From positions 1-41,993 of the forward strand of contig JACQUA010000113.1 of NCBI GenBank assembly GCA_016210565.1: 41,993 nt of DNA, in the 5' to 3' direction. The notes beneath the pieces are model-generated. The model had not been told where the DNA came from, ran no database searches, and saw only the letters and a list, made by a program, of their open reading frames with translations. Shown one piece after another: positions 14,318 to 22,464 of this stretch. The translations under genes and the position numbers were made by a program. The DNA comes from Chloroflexota bacterium. Its GTDB lineage: Bacteria; Chloroflexota; Dehalococcoidia; JACQUA01. Position 1 is the stretch's first letter, and each line of letters begins with the position of its first letter.

Positions 14318-14340
14318 GGCACGCGGCAGCGTGCCGCTAC
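14318..14340. repeat. GTAGCGGCACGC-family palindrome
   Basis: A GGCACGCGGCAGCGTGCCGC palindrome with a CTAC end, downstream of the first UbiD gene and abutting its stop region. Other copies are at 15993, 20858 and 41895. Confidence 0.75.
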
Positions 14341-14349
14341 GGCTACTGT

Positions 14350-15942
14350 CTACTGTCTGTCTACCGGCCTCCTCGCCCGGGCCAGCTTTTCGCCGGTGGT
14401 GAAATGGTCGCCCCTCAGGGCCAGCTCCGCTTCTTCTTCGTTTTCTTTTGTCCAGTGCCCCAGGGAGTAGCCATACCAGGGCACCCTCGGCGTGAGTCTC
14501 GGCAGGCCTTCTTCTTCCCAGATGTGCCTGGCCCGTTCCATAAACTCCTTTCCGGGCAGTGAAGTGGGCGGGTAGGGCCATTTCCTGGTGGCGTCAATCA
14601 GCAGTCCTGAAGAGCCGACCGGTTGGCCGTCATGGGCCGCCGTCCCGGGAGGGGCTGCCGATGGGTCGAGACCGGGGACCTTGCCCTGGGTGACCTGGAT
14701 GTCCCGGTGCGGCTGCATCCGGAAGCACATGGCCCAGAAGACCGAATCGGCGTCGTTGGGGTCGATGTCTTCGTCCACCGCGATGATGATCTTGCCGGTG
14801 CCGGGCATGAGCGCCGCCGCGCCGTTCAGCGCCTGCCAGGCCTGGGAGGGATGGGTCTTTTTCATCCGTATGGCGATGTACTTGTTCGCCCCGCCGGACT
14901 CCGGGGTGGCCACCTCGAGAATGCCGGGGATGTTGCAATCGTGTTTCAGGAACTTGAAGAGGATGCCCGCCGTGGAGTACTCGCGCAGCTTGCTGCTTTC
15001 GCTGGGCGGGAACTGGCTGATAAAGGCGTTGTAAAGCGGATTCTTGCGATGGGTGATGCAGGTGACATTGAAGTACGGTCCCCACTGCTCCAGGCCCATG
15101 TAGCCGGTGAACTCGCCAAAGGGGGCTTCCCTTTCCAGGCTGTCGGTGGGCAGCTCGCCTTCCAGGACAATCTCGGCCCGGGCCGGGACGACCAGATCGG
15201 ACGTTTTGCATTTGACCACTTCGATGGGCGCCCTGGCGATGCCACCGGCGATGGCGTATTCCTCGACGCCGTAGGGGAGCTTGGCGGTGCCGGCGTAGGC
15301 CACCGCAGGCGTGGCCCCGATGACGATGGCCGCTTTCAGGGGAATTCCCCGGGCGCGGCACTTCTCCCAGTGGGTGTATAGATGCTGGGGAGGGCCGCAC
15401 TCGATGCCCAGCCGGGTGGGACTTTTCACCATCGCCCGGTAGTTGCCGATGTTTATCGAGCCGGTCTCGATGTCCCTGGTCACCCAGTTGGCCGCGGTTA
15501 GATAGGGCGCGTTATCGAAGCCAGGGGTGGAGATGGGGACGGGAAACTCCTCCAGGCCGCCGTGTTCCAGAAGGTTGGCGCCGGTGTGCACCTCTTCGTG
15601 AATGGGGCCGGACTCCACCTGCCGTGGGGGGATGGGACGAAGCTGGGCTTCGGCCCAGCGGTCGATGATTGCCGCCGGGTCGCACATCATGCCGATGCCA
15701 TAGATGTGTTTCGAAGCGGCATGGCAGGCCAGCAGGACCGGAATGGTGTACTTCCGGCCCCTGGCGTCGAACACGTTCTCGAAAAGAAAAGCCTTGCGCT
15801 GCTCCTCCGGCAGTCCCCGGAATTGCCAGCGGACAATGGGATGAAGCTCGGTGTCCTTGTTGACCGGCCTCTTGATTCTGACCAGCCTGCCCTGGGTTTC
15901 CAGGGCGGCCAGGTGTTCTCTCAGGTCCTTGTAGTACGACAT
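14350..15942 (-). CDS. UbiD-family decarboxylase 1 (530 aa)
   Basis: A member of the prenylated-FMN-dependent UbiD family of reversible (de)carboxylases. The conserved Arg segment NIGNYRAMV and the Glu pair of the family motif (EAPFGE, near residue 272, where the usual form is EGPFGE) are present, as are the VDEDIDPNDADSVFWAMCFR segment and the C-terminal helices. It is about 50 residues longer than the three paralogues at 16175, 20910 and 22463 and belongs to a separate branch. The ATG at 15942 is chosen for its AAAGGGGG ribosome site; an upstream extension would read through repeats. The substrate is unknown; aromatic or heteroaromatic acids are typical. Confidence 0.9.
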   Translation of the reverse strand: MSYYKDLREHLAALETQGRLVRIKRPVNKDTELHPIVRWQFRGLPEEQRKAFLFENVFDARGRKYTIPVLLACHAASKHIYGIGMMCDPAAIIDRWAEAQLRPIPPRQVESGPIHEEVHTGANLLEHGGLEEFPVPISTPGFDNAPYLTAANWVTRDIETGSINIGNYRAMVKSPTRLGIECGPPQHLYTHWEKCRARGIPLKAAIVIGATPAVAYAGTAKLPYGVEEYAIAGGIARAPIEVVKCKTSDLVVPARAEIVLEGELPTDSLEREAPFGEFTGYMGLEQWGPYFNVTCITHRKNPLYNAFISQFPPSESSKLREYSTAGILFKFLKHDCNIPGILEVATPESGGANKYIAIRMKKTHPSQAWQALNGAAALMPGTGKIIIAVDEDIDPNDADSVFWAMCFRMQPHRDIQVTQGKVPGLDPSAAPPGTAAHDGQPVGSSGLLIDATRKWPYPPTSLPGKEFMERARHIWEEEGLPRLTPRVPWYGYSLGHWTKENEEEAELALRGDHFTTGEKLARARRPVDRQ

Positions 15943-15992
15943 GGCGCCCCCTTTTCGGGAAATTCCAAACTCCAAAAACCAAATTCCAATCC

Positions 15993-16015
15993 GTAGCGGC
16001 ACGCTGCCGCGTGCC
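15993..16015. repeat. GTAGCGGCACGC-family palindrome
   Basis: GTAGCGGCACGCTGCCGCGT palindrome upstream of UbiD 1, in the orientation opposite to the copies at 14318 and 20858. Confidence 0.75.
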
Positions 16016-16078
16016 GCCGGCGCGAATGATCTGCGTTGCTTGTCCTTACGGTTCCGGCCGCGGTGGTTCTCCGCGGCG

Positions 16079-16098
16079 CACAGGCACGGAGGCCTGTG
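16079..16098. repeat. REP-like palindrome copy
   Basis: CACAGGCACGGAGGCCTGTG, between UbiD 1 and UbiD 2. Confidence 0.8.
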
Positions 16099-16110
16099 CC
16101 ACCCCGGGGT

Positions 16111-16169
16111 GGTGGGTTCGCCCGGCCTCACCACCCCCAAACGCCGCCTCCGGGCTTAACCCACCCTAC
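16111..16169. repeat. GTGGGTTCG...TTAACCCAC hairpin repeat
   Basis: The GGTGGGTT arm at the left pairs with the TTAACCCACCCTAC arm at the right around a variable GC-rich loop. The same pair of arms occurs at 17717, 20803, 36995, 37084 and 41931. Here it ends just after the stop codon of UbiD 2 and could serve as a terminator-like hairpin. Confidence 0.8.
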
Positions 16170-16174
16170 GGTGC

Positions 16175-17608
16175 TCACATATTCAGCGCTTTGCCCCACT
16201 TCGCTTTGATCTTGTTTTCCAGCTCCTGGCTCATCTTGATAGCCCTGGGGAATTTATCCTTCCATTCGTAGGGCTTGCAGGCGTTGATCAAGGCGCGCGA
16301 GGTCTTGTAATCATCCGTCGGTTTGCGGACAATGGGGTCGAGGGGAATGCTGCGCATTTCGCGAACGATGTCGATATCCCTGGCCGGGTCGGTCCGCGTG
16401 CACATGGCCCAGAGGACCTCGTCCATATCGGTGGGGTCGACGTCCTCGTCGACCACCACCACGTACCGGCCCATGGTGTAGCCGGGACAGGCGGCCAGAG
16501 CGGCCTGCCTGGCGTGGCCGGCGTAACGCTGCTTGATGGACACGGTGATCCAGAGCTGTCGGCCCACGTCGCTAATCCAGGCGCCTTTGACCTCGGGCAC
16601 CCCAGCTTTGACCAGGTCGTTGTAGAGTTTGGCGCTGCGGACGATATCCATCATCTTGCTGTATTCGTCGGGCGGGCGGTTGGGCGGGGCGCCCAGCATG
16701 ACGGGATTGTCGCGGTAATAGACCCGCTCGATTTCAATGACAGGTTGGGGGGCCTCGTCTTCGGCGCTGTAATAGCCGGTGAACTCGCCGAAGGGGCCTT
16801 CCTTGCGCGTCTTGCCGGGAGGCAGCCAGCCCGCCAGCACGATGTCCGAGTCCGCCGGCATGGGCAGGCCGGTCAGTTCCTCTTTGATTACCCGGATTGG
16901 CTCGCCGCGGACCGCGCCCATGAAATGGTATTCCGATTTCGGCTCGTGGGGTACCTCGCTGCCGGCCACGGCGAAAAACAGGGGATGATGGCCGATGGAC
17001 AGGACGATAGGACTGGGCTTGCCGCGGGCGTGGTACTTTTCGTAGTGAAGCCGGCCGTGCCGCCCCGGGGTGATGTGGATGCCGCAAGTATTTTTGTCGT
17101 GGAGCTGGACCCGGTAGCAGCCGAGATTGACGTCCCCGGTATCCGGGTCCTGGGTGATGACGGCATGGCCGGAACCGATGTAGCGGCCTCCGTCCATCTC
17201 GTGCCAGCGAGGGGAGGGGAAGACCGTCAGGTCCACCTGAGCGCCGCGCTGGACGTTTTTCAGGACCGGACCGTCCTTCACCACGGTGGGGGGGAACCCG
17301 TCGAGGGATTTCTGCCATTCTTCGTACTTGACCCGGTACACTTCCAGCATTTCCCGCCAGTTGGCGGCCCGGGGCAAATTATACGTGTGGGCGAAGCGGG
17401 CGGCGGTGGTCAGGGCGCAGGCCACGACGCCATATTCTTTCGGGTAGCCCTTGATGCCCTGGAAGTGCAGGGCCGGGCAGTTCTTCTTCCTGATGTTCAG
17501 CTCGGCGATAGCGCCGAGCTCCAGATTCCAGTCCACCCCCTCCACCGCCTGCAGCTCACCCAGTTCTCCGATTTCTTTTAACCAGCCACGGATGTCATTG
17601 GTAGCCAT
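16175..17608 (-). CDS. UbiD-family decarboxylase 2 (477 aa)
   Basis: Starts MATNDIRGWLKEIGELGELQ from the ATG at 17608, with AGGAGGA upstream. Catalytic elements of the UbiD family are intact: the Arg in NLGCYRVQL and EGPFGEFTGYY near residue 271, which holds the two Glu of the E-R-E triad of Fdc1-type enzymes. PTDMDEVLWAMCTRTDPARD near the C-terminus matches the paralogues at 20910 and 22463. The three share the opening LRGWL...GELxxxxG...W and about 475 residues, so they arose by duplication within this locus. A reversible decarboxylation with prenylated FMN is expected; the cofactor-making UbiX is not in the window. Confidence 0.9.
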   Translation of the reverse strand: MATNDIRGWLKEIGELGELQAVEGVDWNLELGAIAELNIRKKNCPALHFQGIKGYPKEYGVVACALTTAARFAHTYNLPRAANWREMLEVYRVKYEEWQKSLDGFPPTVVKDGPVLKNVQRGAQVDLTVFPSPRWHEMDGGRYIGSGHAVITQDPDTGDVNLGCYRVQLHDKNTCGIHITPGRHGRLHYEKYHARGKPSPIVLSIGHHPLFFAVAGSEVPHEPKSEYHFMGAVRGEPIRVIKEELTGLPMPADSDIVLAGWLPPGKTRKEGPFGEFTGYYSAEDEAPQPVIEIERVYYRDNPVMLGAPPNRPPDEYSKMMDIVRSAKLYNDLVKAGVPEVKGAWISDVGRQLWITVSIKQRYAGHARQAALAACPGYTMGRYVVVVDEDVDPTDMDEVLWAMCTRTDPARDIDIVREMRSIPLDPIVRKPTDDYKTSRALINACKPYEWKDKFPRAIKMSQELENKIKAKWGKALNM

Positions 17609-17626
17609 TCTCAATTCCTCCTGATG

Positions 17627-17668
17627 GATTGCAGATTGCAGATTCAAGATTCAAGATTCAAGATTCCC
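17627..17668. repeat. Heptamer satellite (GATTCAA)n
   Basis: Six units of 7 bp (two GATTGCA, three GATTCAA, one GATTCCC) just upstream of the UbiD 2 start. Shorter arrays of the same unit lie at 20775-20795 and about 36962-36983. Confidence 0.85.
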
Positions 17669-17716
17669 CACCGCCCCGGCGGCGCTACCCCCGCTCGTCC
17701 TTAGCCGTTTAGGAGC

Positions 17717-17774
17717 GTGGGTTCGCGCCGCCACCCGACACCACCGAGCACCATCGGCGCTTAACCCACCCTAC
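17717..17774. repeat. GTGGGTTCG...TTAACCCAC hairpin repeat
   Basis: Its right arm supplies the stop codon of XDH subunit 1: the TAA is read from the TTAACCCAC sequence. Confidence 0.8.
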
Positions 17775-20154
17775 TCTCACTACCCTTCCTACCCTTACTA
17801 CTCTTGCTACTCTTGCTACTCTTACTACCCTTTACTACTTCCAATATTTTCTCCCTGGTCAGCGGCAGGTCCTTGATCCTCACGCCGACGGCATTGAACA
17901 CCGCGCTGGCGATGGCCGGCGCCGTGCCGATGAGCGCCAGCTCCCCCACCCCTTTGGCCCCATAGGGACCCTCCGGTTCAGCCACTTCCACAATGATGGC
18001 TTTGCTGTCTTTCCGGGCGGGCACGTCCAGTGAGCCGGGGATACGGTAGTCCCGGAAGCCGTCATTAGTGACCCTGCCCTGCCGGTCGAACCGCACCTCC
18101 TCATGCAGGACGCTGCCGGCGCCCATGATGTGCCCGCCCTCTATCTGCCCCTCCACGATGGCGGGGTTTATCGCCCGGCCGACATCGCAGGCCACCGCGC
18201 TTCTCAGTATTTTCAACTCGCCGGTTTCCGTGTTCACCGCCACCTCCACTCCGGTGGCAATATGGGAATAGTCGAAGGCCGACCTCTCGCTCTGTCCCGT
18301 TTCCGGGTCTTCGGGGGCCGCCCCACCCGTGAAAACCCCCCGGCCGATAATCTCGCCGCCCTCCAGCGGGACTCCCATGGGACTGAACAGGTCCGAAATA
18401 TTAATCGACCTGTCCGGAGCTTCTTTGACGTAGATTTTACCCCGGCTGGCAGCCAGGTCAAAGGCGCCCAGCTTCCGAGCGGCCATACGGAACAACTGCT
18501 GCTTCACGTCGTTGCAGGCGGCAATCAGGGCATTGCCATTGTGGACCAGGGTCCGGCTCGCCACCGTGCCGTAATCGAAAGGACAGAAAGCGGTATCGCC
18601 GCTGACGATCTTTACCCGCTCGATGGGTATTTCGAACTGCTGGGCGGCGATCTGGCTCAGGGTAGTCTCGATGCCCTGTCCCAGCTCCGCGGCGGTGCAC
18701 CGGACCTCCAGCGTCCCGTCGTGCCAGAGCTTGACGATGACAACGGAAGTCGAGCCGGCGATGATGGACTTGTTGCCGATGGCGATGCCTTTGCCCCGTT
18801 TCCAGGGCCCAACTGGTGGCACAGGCGTCCCCGCCTGTGATTCGCCCCACCCGATAAACTCCGCCACCCTGTCCAGGCACTCGCCGACCCCGATGCTGCG
18901 GGTCAGCATGCCGCTGACATCCCTTTCGCCCTCATTCAGGATATTTCGTTTCCGCACCAGCACGGGGTCCAGGCCCAGCTTTTCGGCGATAATATCCATC
19001 TGCTGCTCCACGGGCCACTCGATCTCCGGGCAGCCAAAGCCCCGCAGCGCTCCCGTCAGGGGCAAGTTGGTGTAAACCCCGTAGGAATCAAACTTGAAAT
19101 TAGGCACGCGGTAGGTCCCCGCCACCCCGGCGGCGGCCCGCCGGACGATGAGAATAGCATAGTCGCTGTATGCCCCGATGGCCAGCATGACGCGCATTTC
19201 CCGGGCCACTACTGTCCCGTCCTTCTTGACCCCGTCCTTGATATACGTCGTGAACGGGACGCGGTGGCCGCCGGCGACGAACATCTCCTCCCTGGTGTAG
19301 AAGAGTCCCACCGGCCTGCCGCTCTTGTGCGCCAGTAACGCGGCGATGGGCTCGCCCCGCACCCCGCCCTTGCCGCCGTAGCCGCCGCCGACATAGCCCG
19401 TGAGCACCCTGACCTTCGCCAGGGGCAGCCCGAACAGCCGGCCGAGGCAGATCTTGACCATATTGGCCATCTGGGACGAGGACCTGACGGTCAGGCCGCC
19501 ATCAGCCTCGAACCAGGCGATGGCCATGTGGGGTTCGAGCTGGCAGTGTTGAATCCGCGACGTGGTGAACCTGTTCTCCACGATGAGATCGGCTTCACGG
19601 AACCCCTTTTCCACGTCGCCGCACCGTATCTTGTAGGTCTGGCAGACGTTCGGCCTGTTCGGGTCGGGACGGATCGGGACTCCGGCCAGCGGCTTGTATT
19701 TGCCCATTTCGGGATAAACCACCGCCGGCGGGTCCCGGCGAAAGGCTTCTTCAACGTCAAAGACCGCTGGCAGCGGCTCGTATTCCACCTTGATGAGGCG
19801 CAGGGCGTCTGCGGCAATATCCGGGGTATCGGCGGCGACGGCCGCGACCGGTTCTCCGGCGCACCTGACCACGCTGTCCCGGCACAGCGCGTACTGATCG
19901 GAAAAGAACGGAGAGATGGAAACCGGCGGCGCGTCGTCAGGCGTGATGATGGCCCTCACGCCCGGCAGACGCCCGGCGCGGGAGGTGTCTATCCTGATGA
20001 CCCTCGCATGAGCATGAGGACTCCGCAGCACTCGGGCATGGAGCATTCCGGCGACCTTGAAATCGACGCCGAACATGGCCTTACCGGTCGCCTTTTCCAC
20101 GGCATCCCGCCGGGGAACGCTCTTGCCGATAAAATCAAGCTCTGCTGGTTGCAT
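17761..20154 (-). CDS. Xanthine-dehydrogenase-family molybdopterin-binding subunit 1
   Basis: About 797 residues from the ATG at 20154; any upstream extension would translate REP repeats. The large, molybdenum-cofactor-binding subunit of molybdenum hydroxylases: GGGYGGKGG (about 256-264) contacts the cofactor, and GAKGVGE near the C-terminus ends in the catalytic Glu (about 738). The family hydroxylates aromatic and heterocyclic rings or aldehydes, or reduces hydroxybenzoyl-CoA. The FeS and FAD subunits normally encoded beside it are absent here. Two oddities: a REP palindrome lies in frame inside the gene (about residues 438-446, QAGTPVPPVG), and the last 20 or so residues are a Ser/Lys repeat (KSSKSSKSSKG) ending in another repeat. 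Confidence 0.9.
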   Translation of the reverse strand: MQPAELDFIGKSVPRRDAVEKATGKAMFGVDFKVAGMLHARVLRSPHAHARVIRIDTSRAGRLPGVRAIITPDDAPPVSISPFFSDQYALCRDSVVRCAGEPVAAVAADTPDIAADALRLIKVEYEPLPAVFDVEEAFRRDPPAVVYPEMGKYKPLAGVPIRPDPNRPNVCQTYKIRCGDVEKGFREADLIVENRFTTSRIQHCQLEPHMAIAWFEADGGLTVRSSSQMANMVKICLGRLFGLPLAKVRVLTGYVGGGYGGKGGVRGEPIAALLAHKSGRPVGLFYTREEMFVAGGHRVPFTTYIKDGVKKDGTVVAREMRVMLAIGAYSDYAILIVRRAAAGVAGTYRVPNFKFDSYGVYTNLPLTGALRGFGCPEIEWPVEQQMDIIAEKLGLDPVLVRKRNILNEGERDVSGMLTRSIGVGECLDRVAEFIGWGESQAGTPVPPVGPWKRGKGIAIGNKSIIAGSTSVVIVKLWHDGTLEVRCTAAELGQGIETTLSQIAAQQFEIPIERVKIVSGDTAFCPFDYGTVASRTLVHNGNALIAACNDVKQQLFRMAARKLGAFDLAASRGKIYVKEAPDRSINISDLFSPMGVPLEGGEIIGRGVFTGGAAPEDPETGQSERSAFDYSHIATGVEVAVNTETGELKILRSAVACDVGRAINPAIVEGQIEGGHIMGAGSVLHEEVRFDRQGRVTNDGFRDYRIPGSLDVPARKDSKAIIVEVAEPEGPYGAKGVGELALIGTAPAIASAVFNAVGVRIKDLPLTREKILEVVKGSKSSKSSKSSKGRKGSESRVG
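18820..18839. repeat. REP-like palindrome inside a coding sequence
   Basis: CACAGGCGTCCCCGCCTGTG with the flanking GGTGGC sits within the XDH subunit 1 gene and keeps the frame, encoding QAGTPVPPVG. The flanks (FIGWGE before, GPWKRGKGIAIG after) read as normal family sequence. Confidence 0.85.
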
Positions 20155-20221
20155 AACCGGTGGCACCCCGATGCATCGGGGCCTGTGCGTGCTGGGTTGC
20201 CGGCCCGGTCGGTACCGGTAC

Positions 20222-20241
20222 CACAGGCCACCGTGCCTGTG
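20222..20241. repeat. REP-like palindrome copy
   Basis: CACAGGCCACCGTGCCTGTG, first of a cluster of three copies between XDH subunit 1 and the DUF3467-like gene; a partial copy lies at about 20159-20190. Confidence 0.8.
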
Positions 20242-20269
20242 AGGGCTCAATTACTGACCCTGACGGTAC

Positions 20270-20289
20270 CACAGGCGTCCCTGCCTGTG
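20270..20289. repeat. REP-like palindrome copy
   Basis: CACAGGCGTCCCTGCCTGTG, 28 bases after the preceding copy and in the same orientation. Confidence 0.8.
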
Positions 20290-20395
20290 AGGGATCGATT
20301 ACTGACATGTCAGTCCATATTTGCCAGCGGGGATCACGGCCATTAGAAGCGATCCTGGAACGATTATGGCAATGCCGTTCATTGTTTCATCTCTT

Positions 20396-20415
20396 ACAGG
20401 CACGGCGGCCTGCGG
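20396..20415. repeat. REP-like palindrome copy, inverted
   Basis: ACAGGCACGGCGGCCTGCGG followed by TACCGG, in the opposite orientation to the two copies before it, giving a BIME-like arrangement. Confidence 0.7.
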
Positions 20416-20453
20416 TACCGGTGACTCTCGACACCCGACTCCAGACTCAGGGA

Positions 20454-20756
20454 CTAATTCTTCGGTTTCCAGAACATGTCCCAGTCTTCGGGGGCGATGC
20501 CCAACTGGTTCAGCAGGCGCGGCGCGACGGGCACGCGGACGCCGGTCTGCTCCTCGAACTGCTGGATGTGGCGGCGCATTATCATCACCATGGTCTTGGC
20601 ATGTTCGATGCTCATCCGGACGGTGGCCACCTTCACGGGAGGGGCGGGGCTGCTGGGGTCCGGGTGCGCCGCGCTCATCTGAAAGGTCAGGCTCGCCCCG
20701 TAGGGACCGAGGCTGATCATGAAGGAATCGGTATAGGCGTCGATGGGTTCGGTCAT
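20454..20756 (-). CDS. DUF3467-like small protein
   Basis: 100 residues, beginning MTEPIDAYTDSFMISLGPYG. The two-part layout, a beta-rich start (SLGPYGASLTFQMS) followed by VRMSIEHAKTMVMIMRRHIQ, resembles DUF3467 proteins, in which a similar 'RMSPQHAK' helix occurs; their function is unknown. The ATG is supported by GGAGG six bases upstream. Its place between an XDH-type subunit and the UbiD genes suggests a role in the same pathway, but nothing in the sequence shows one. A Pro-rich loop (PDPSSPAPPV) separates the two halves. Confidence 0.6.
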   Translation of the reverse strand: MTEPIDAYTDSFMISLGPYGASLTFQMSAAHPDPSSPAPPVKVATVRMSIEHAKTMVMIMRRHIQQFEEQTGVRVPVAPRLLNQLGIAPEDWDMFWKPKN

Positions 20757-20802
20757 GTATGTCCCTCCAAGGAAGATTCAAGATTCAAGATTCCCCGCCC
20801 CT

Positions 20803-20850
20803 GGTGGGTTCGCGCCCCGATGCCGCATCGGGACGCTTAACCCACCCTAC
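20803..20850. repeat. GTGGGTTCG...TTAACCCAC hairpin repeat
   Basis: The shortest copy: the GGTGGGTTCGCG arm, a loop with its own CCCGATGCCGCATCGGG palindrome, and TTAACCCACCCTAC. It lies upstream of the DUF3467-like gene. Confidence 0.85.
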
Positions 20851-20857
20851 CCGCCGA

Positions 20858-20880
20858 GGCACGCAGCAGCGTGCCGCTAC
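20858..20880. repeat. GTAGCGGCACGC-family palindrome
   Basis: GGCACGCAGCAGCGTGCCGC and CTAC, adjoining the hairpin repeat at 20803; same orientation as the 14318 copy. Confidence 0.75.
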
Positions 20881-20909
20881 GGCTACTGGCTACTCCTTCC
20901 TACCTCTTC

Positions 20910-22334
20910 CTACTGCCCCAGGTACTTCTCCCTCACCCTTCGTTCCAGCTCCGGATCTATCCTGATTTCCTTCGGGAACTCGTCCTTCCACTCGAAGGGC
21001 TTGCAGGCATCGATGATGCCCCGGGAGCTGAAAAAGGCCTCCGCCGGTTTTCTTATCACCGGGTCCAGCGGCGAACTCCAGCAGCGGCGGAGGATGTCGA
21101 TGTCCTGCACCGGGTCCGACCGGGTGCAAATGGCCCATAATACATCGTTGGCGTCAAACGGGTCAACATCATCATCCACCACGATGGCGTACCGGCCCAT
21201 GTGCACCCCGCTGCGGCCCTGGGAAGCCAGCAACGCGGCCTGTTTGGCGTGCCCGGCGTAAAGCTGCCTGATCGAGACCACCACCCACTGCTCGCCGAAG
21301 GCCTCGCTGATGGACGCCGCCTTGAGACCGGGGAGCCCGGCCTTTTCCAGCTCGTTGTGGAGCATGGCGCTCTTGACCACGCCACGGTAGTAGCGGAAAT
21401 AAGAAGCCTGGGCGGGATTGACGTTGGGCACGCCGAGCATTACGGGGTCAGGCCGGTAGTATACCCGCTCCACTTCGATAACCGGCGCCGGCGCCTCCTT
21501 GCTGGCATAGTAGCCGGTCCACTCCCCGAAAGGACCTTCCGGCATGGTCTTCCCCGGAGGGCAATGCCCGGCCATAACTATCTCGGCGTCCGCCGGGACG
21601 GGCAAGCCGGTGATTTCCTCAGTGAAAACGGGATAGGCCTCGCCGCGGACCGCTCCCAGGAAGCCGTATTCGCCGCCCGCCGGTATTTCCAGCGCGCCGG
21701 CGGCGAAGACCAGGGGATGATGCCCGAAGGAGACGGCCACGGGACAGGCACGCCCGCGGGAGTGGTATTTCTCGTAATGAATGCGGCCATGCTTCCCCGG
21801 CGCCACGAAGAAGCCCAGGGTCTTTTCATCCTGCACCATGATGCGGTAGGTGCCGACGTTTATTTCGCCGGAGTCCGGGTCCCGGGTAACCACCGCATCG
21901 CCGGTCCCGATGTACCGGCCGCCGTCCAGCTCGCACCAGAGGGGAGTGGGGAACTGCCAGAGATTGATGTCCCGGCCTCGCTGGATATTGGTCAAACAGG
22001 GCGCGCTGTCCACCGGCTGCGGCGTGAACTGGCTGAGCTGCTTTTCCCAGGCCGGAAGTTTCTCCCGGAAAAGGTGGATTAGCCGGCGATGGTTCACGCC
22101 GGAGGGAAACCCGAAGGTGAGGGCCACCCGTCCGGCGGTCGTCAGGGTGCACGCCAGCACCCGGTAGCCAGCCGGGTAGTCGGGGATGTCGTCGAAAAGG
22201 AGGGCCGGGTGGTCCTTCCGGGCCGACACCAGGGCGCTCACCGCGCCTATCTCGAATTTCCAGTGGGCGCCTGAGACCCTCTCGAGTTCACCGAGTTGGT
22301 CAACCTGTTCCAGCCAGGTCCTCAAATCCTGCAT
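20910..22334 (-). CDS. UbiD-family decarboxylase 3 (474 aa)
   Basis: Opens MQDLRTWLEQVDQLGELERV with GGAG upstream of the ATG. The catalytic Arg (NVGTYRIMV) and EGPFGEWTGYY (near 265) are intact, as is FDANDVLWAICTRSDPVQDI. It is closest to the gene at 22463 (both have EWTGYYAS and NVGTYR) and next closest to 16175. A prenylated-FMN-dependent decarboxylase or carboxylase of unknown substrate. The gene is the third of four UbiD genes within 10 kb, separated from the next by about 130 bases of heptamer and other simple repeats. Confidence 0.9.
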   Translation of the reverse strand: MQDLRTWLEQVDQLGELERVSGAHWKFEIGAVSALVSARKDHPALLFDDIPDYPAGYRVLACTLTTAGRVALTFGFPSGVNHRRLIHLFREKLPAWEKQLSQFTPQPVDSAPCLTNIQRGRDINLWQFPTPLWCELDGGRYIGTGDAVVTRDPDSGEINVGTYRIMVQDEKTLGFFVAPGKHGRIHYEKYHSRGRACPVAVSFGHHPLVFAAGALEIPAGGEYGFLGAVRGEAYPVFTEEITGLPVPADAEIVMAGHCPPGKTMPEGPFGEWTGYYASKEAPAPVIEVERVYYRPDPVMLGVPNVNPAQASYFRYYRGVVKSAMLHNELEKAGLPGLKAASISEAFGEQWVVVSIRQLYAGHAKQAALLASQGRSGVHMGRYAIVVDDDVDPFDANDVLWAICTRSDPVQDIDILRRCWSSPLDPVIRKPAEAFFSSRGIIDACKPFEWKDEFPKEIRIDPELERRVREKYLGQ

Positions 22335-22415
22335 CGTGGCTCCGTTGTTGAGTTATTGGGTCTTTGAGTTATTGGGTTATTGGGTTCCCCACGCCACCGC
22401 CGACTGCCGGCTATG

Positions 22416-22464
22416 GACTAACGACTGACGACTAGCGACTAACGACTAACGACTAACGACTACT
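22416..22464. repeat. Heptamer satellite (GACTAAC)n
   Basis: Seven units of 7 bp (GACTAAC, GACTGAC, GACTAGC, three more GACTAAC, GACTACT) end exactly on the stop codon of UbiD 4. Just before it lies a GAGTTATTGGGT repeat (22345-22385) that recurs near 41860. Confidence 0.9.

Noticed and set aside
14623..15381. Long open frame on the plus strand opposite UbiD 1
   Set aside because: It mirrors a well-supported gene in GC-rich DNA, has no family resemblance and no ribosome site. The same applies to the long opposite-strand frames at 16514-17581, 21201-22082, 29069-30790, 37160-39343 and 40404-41930.
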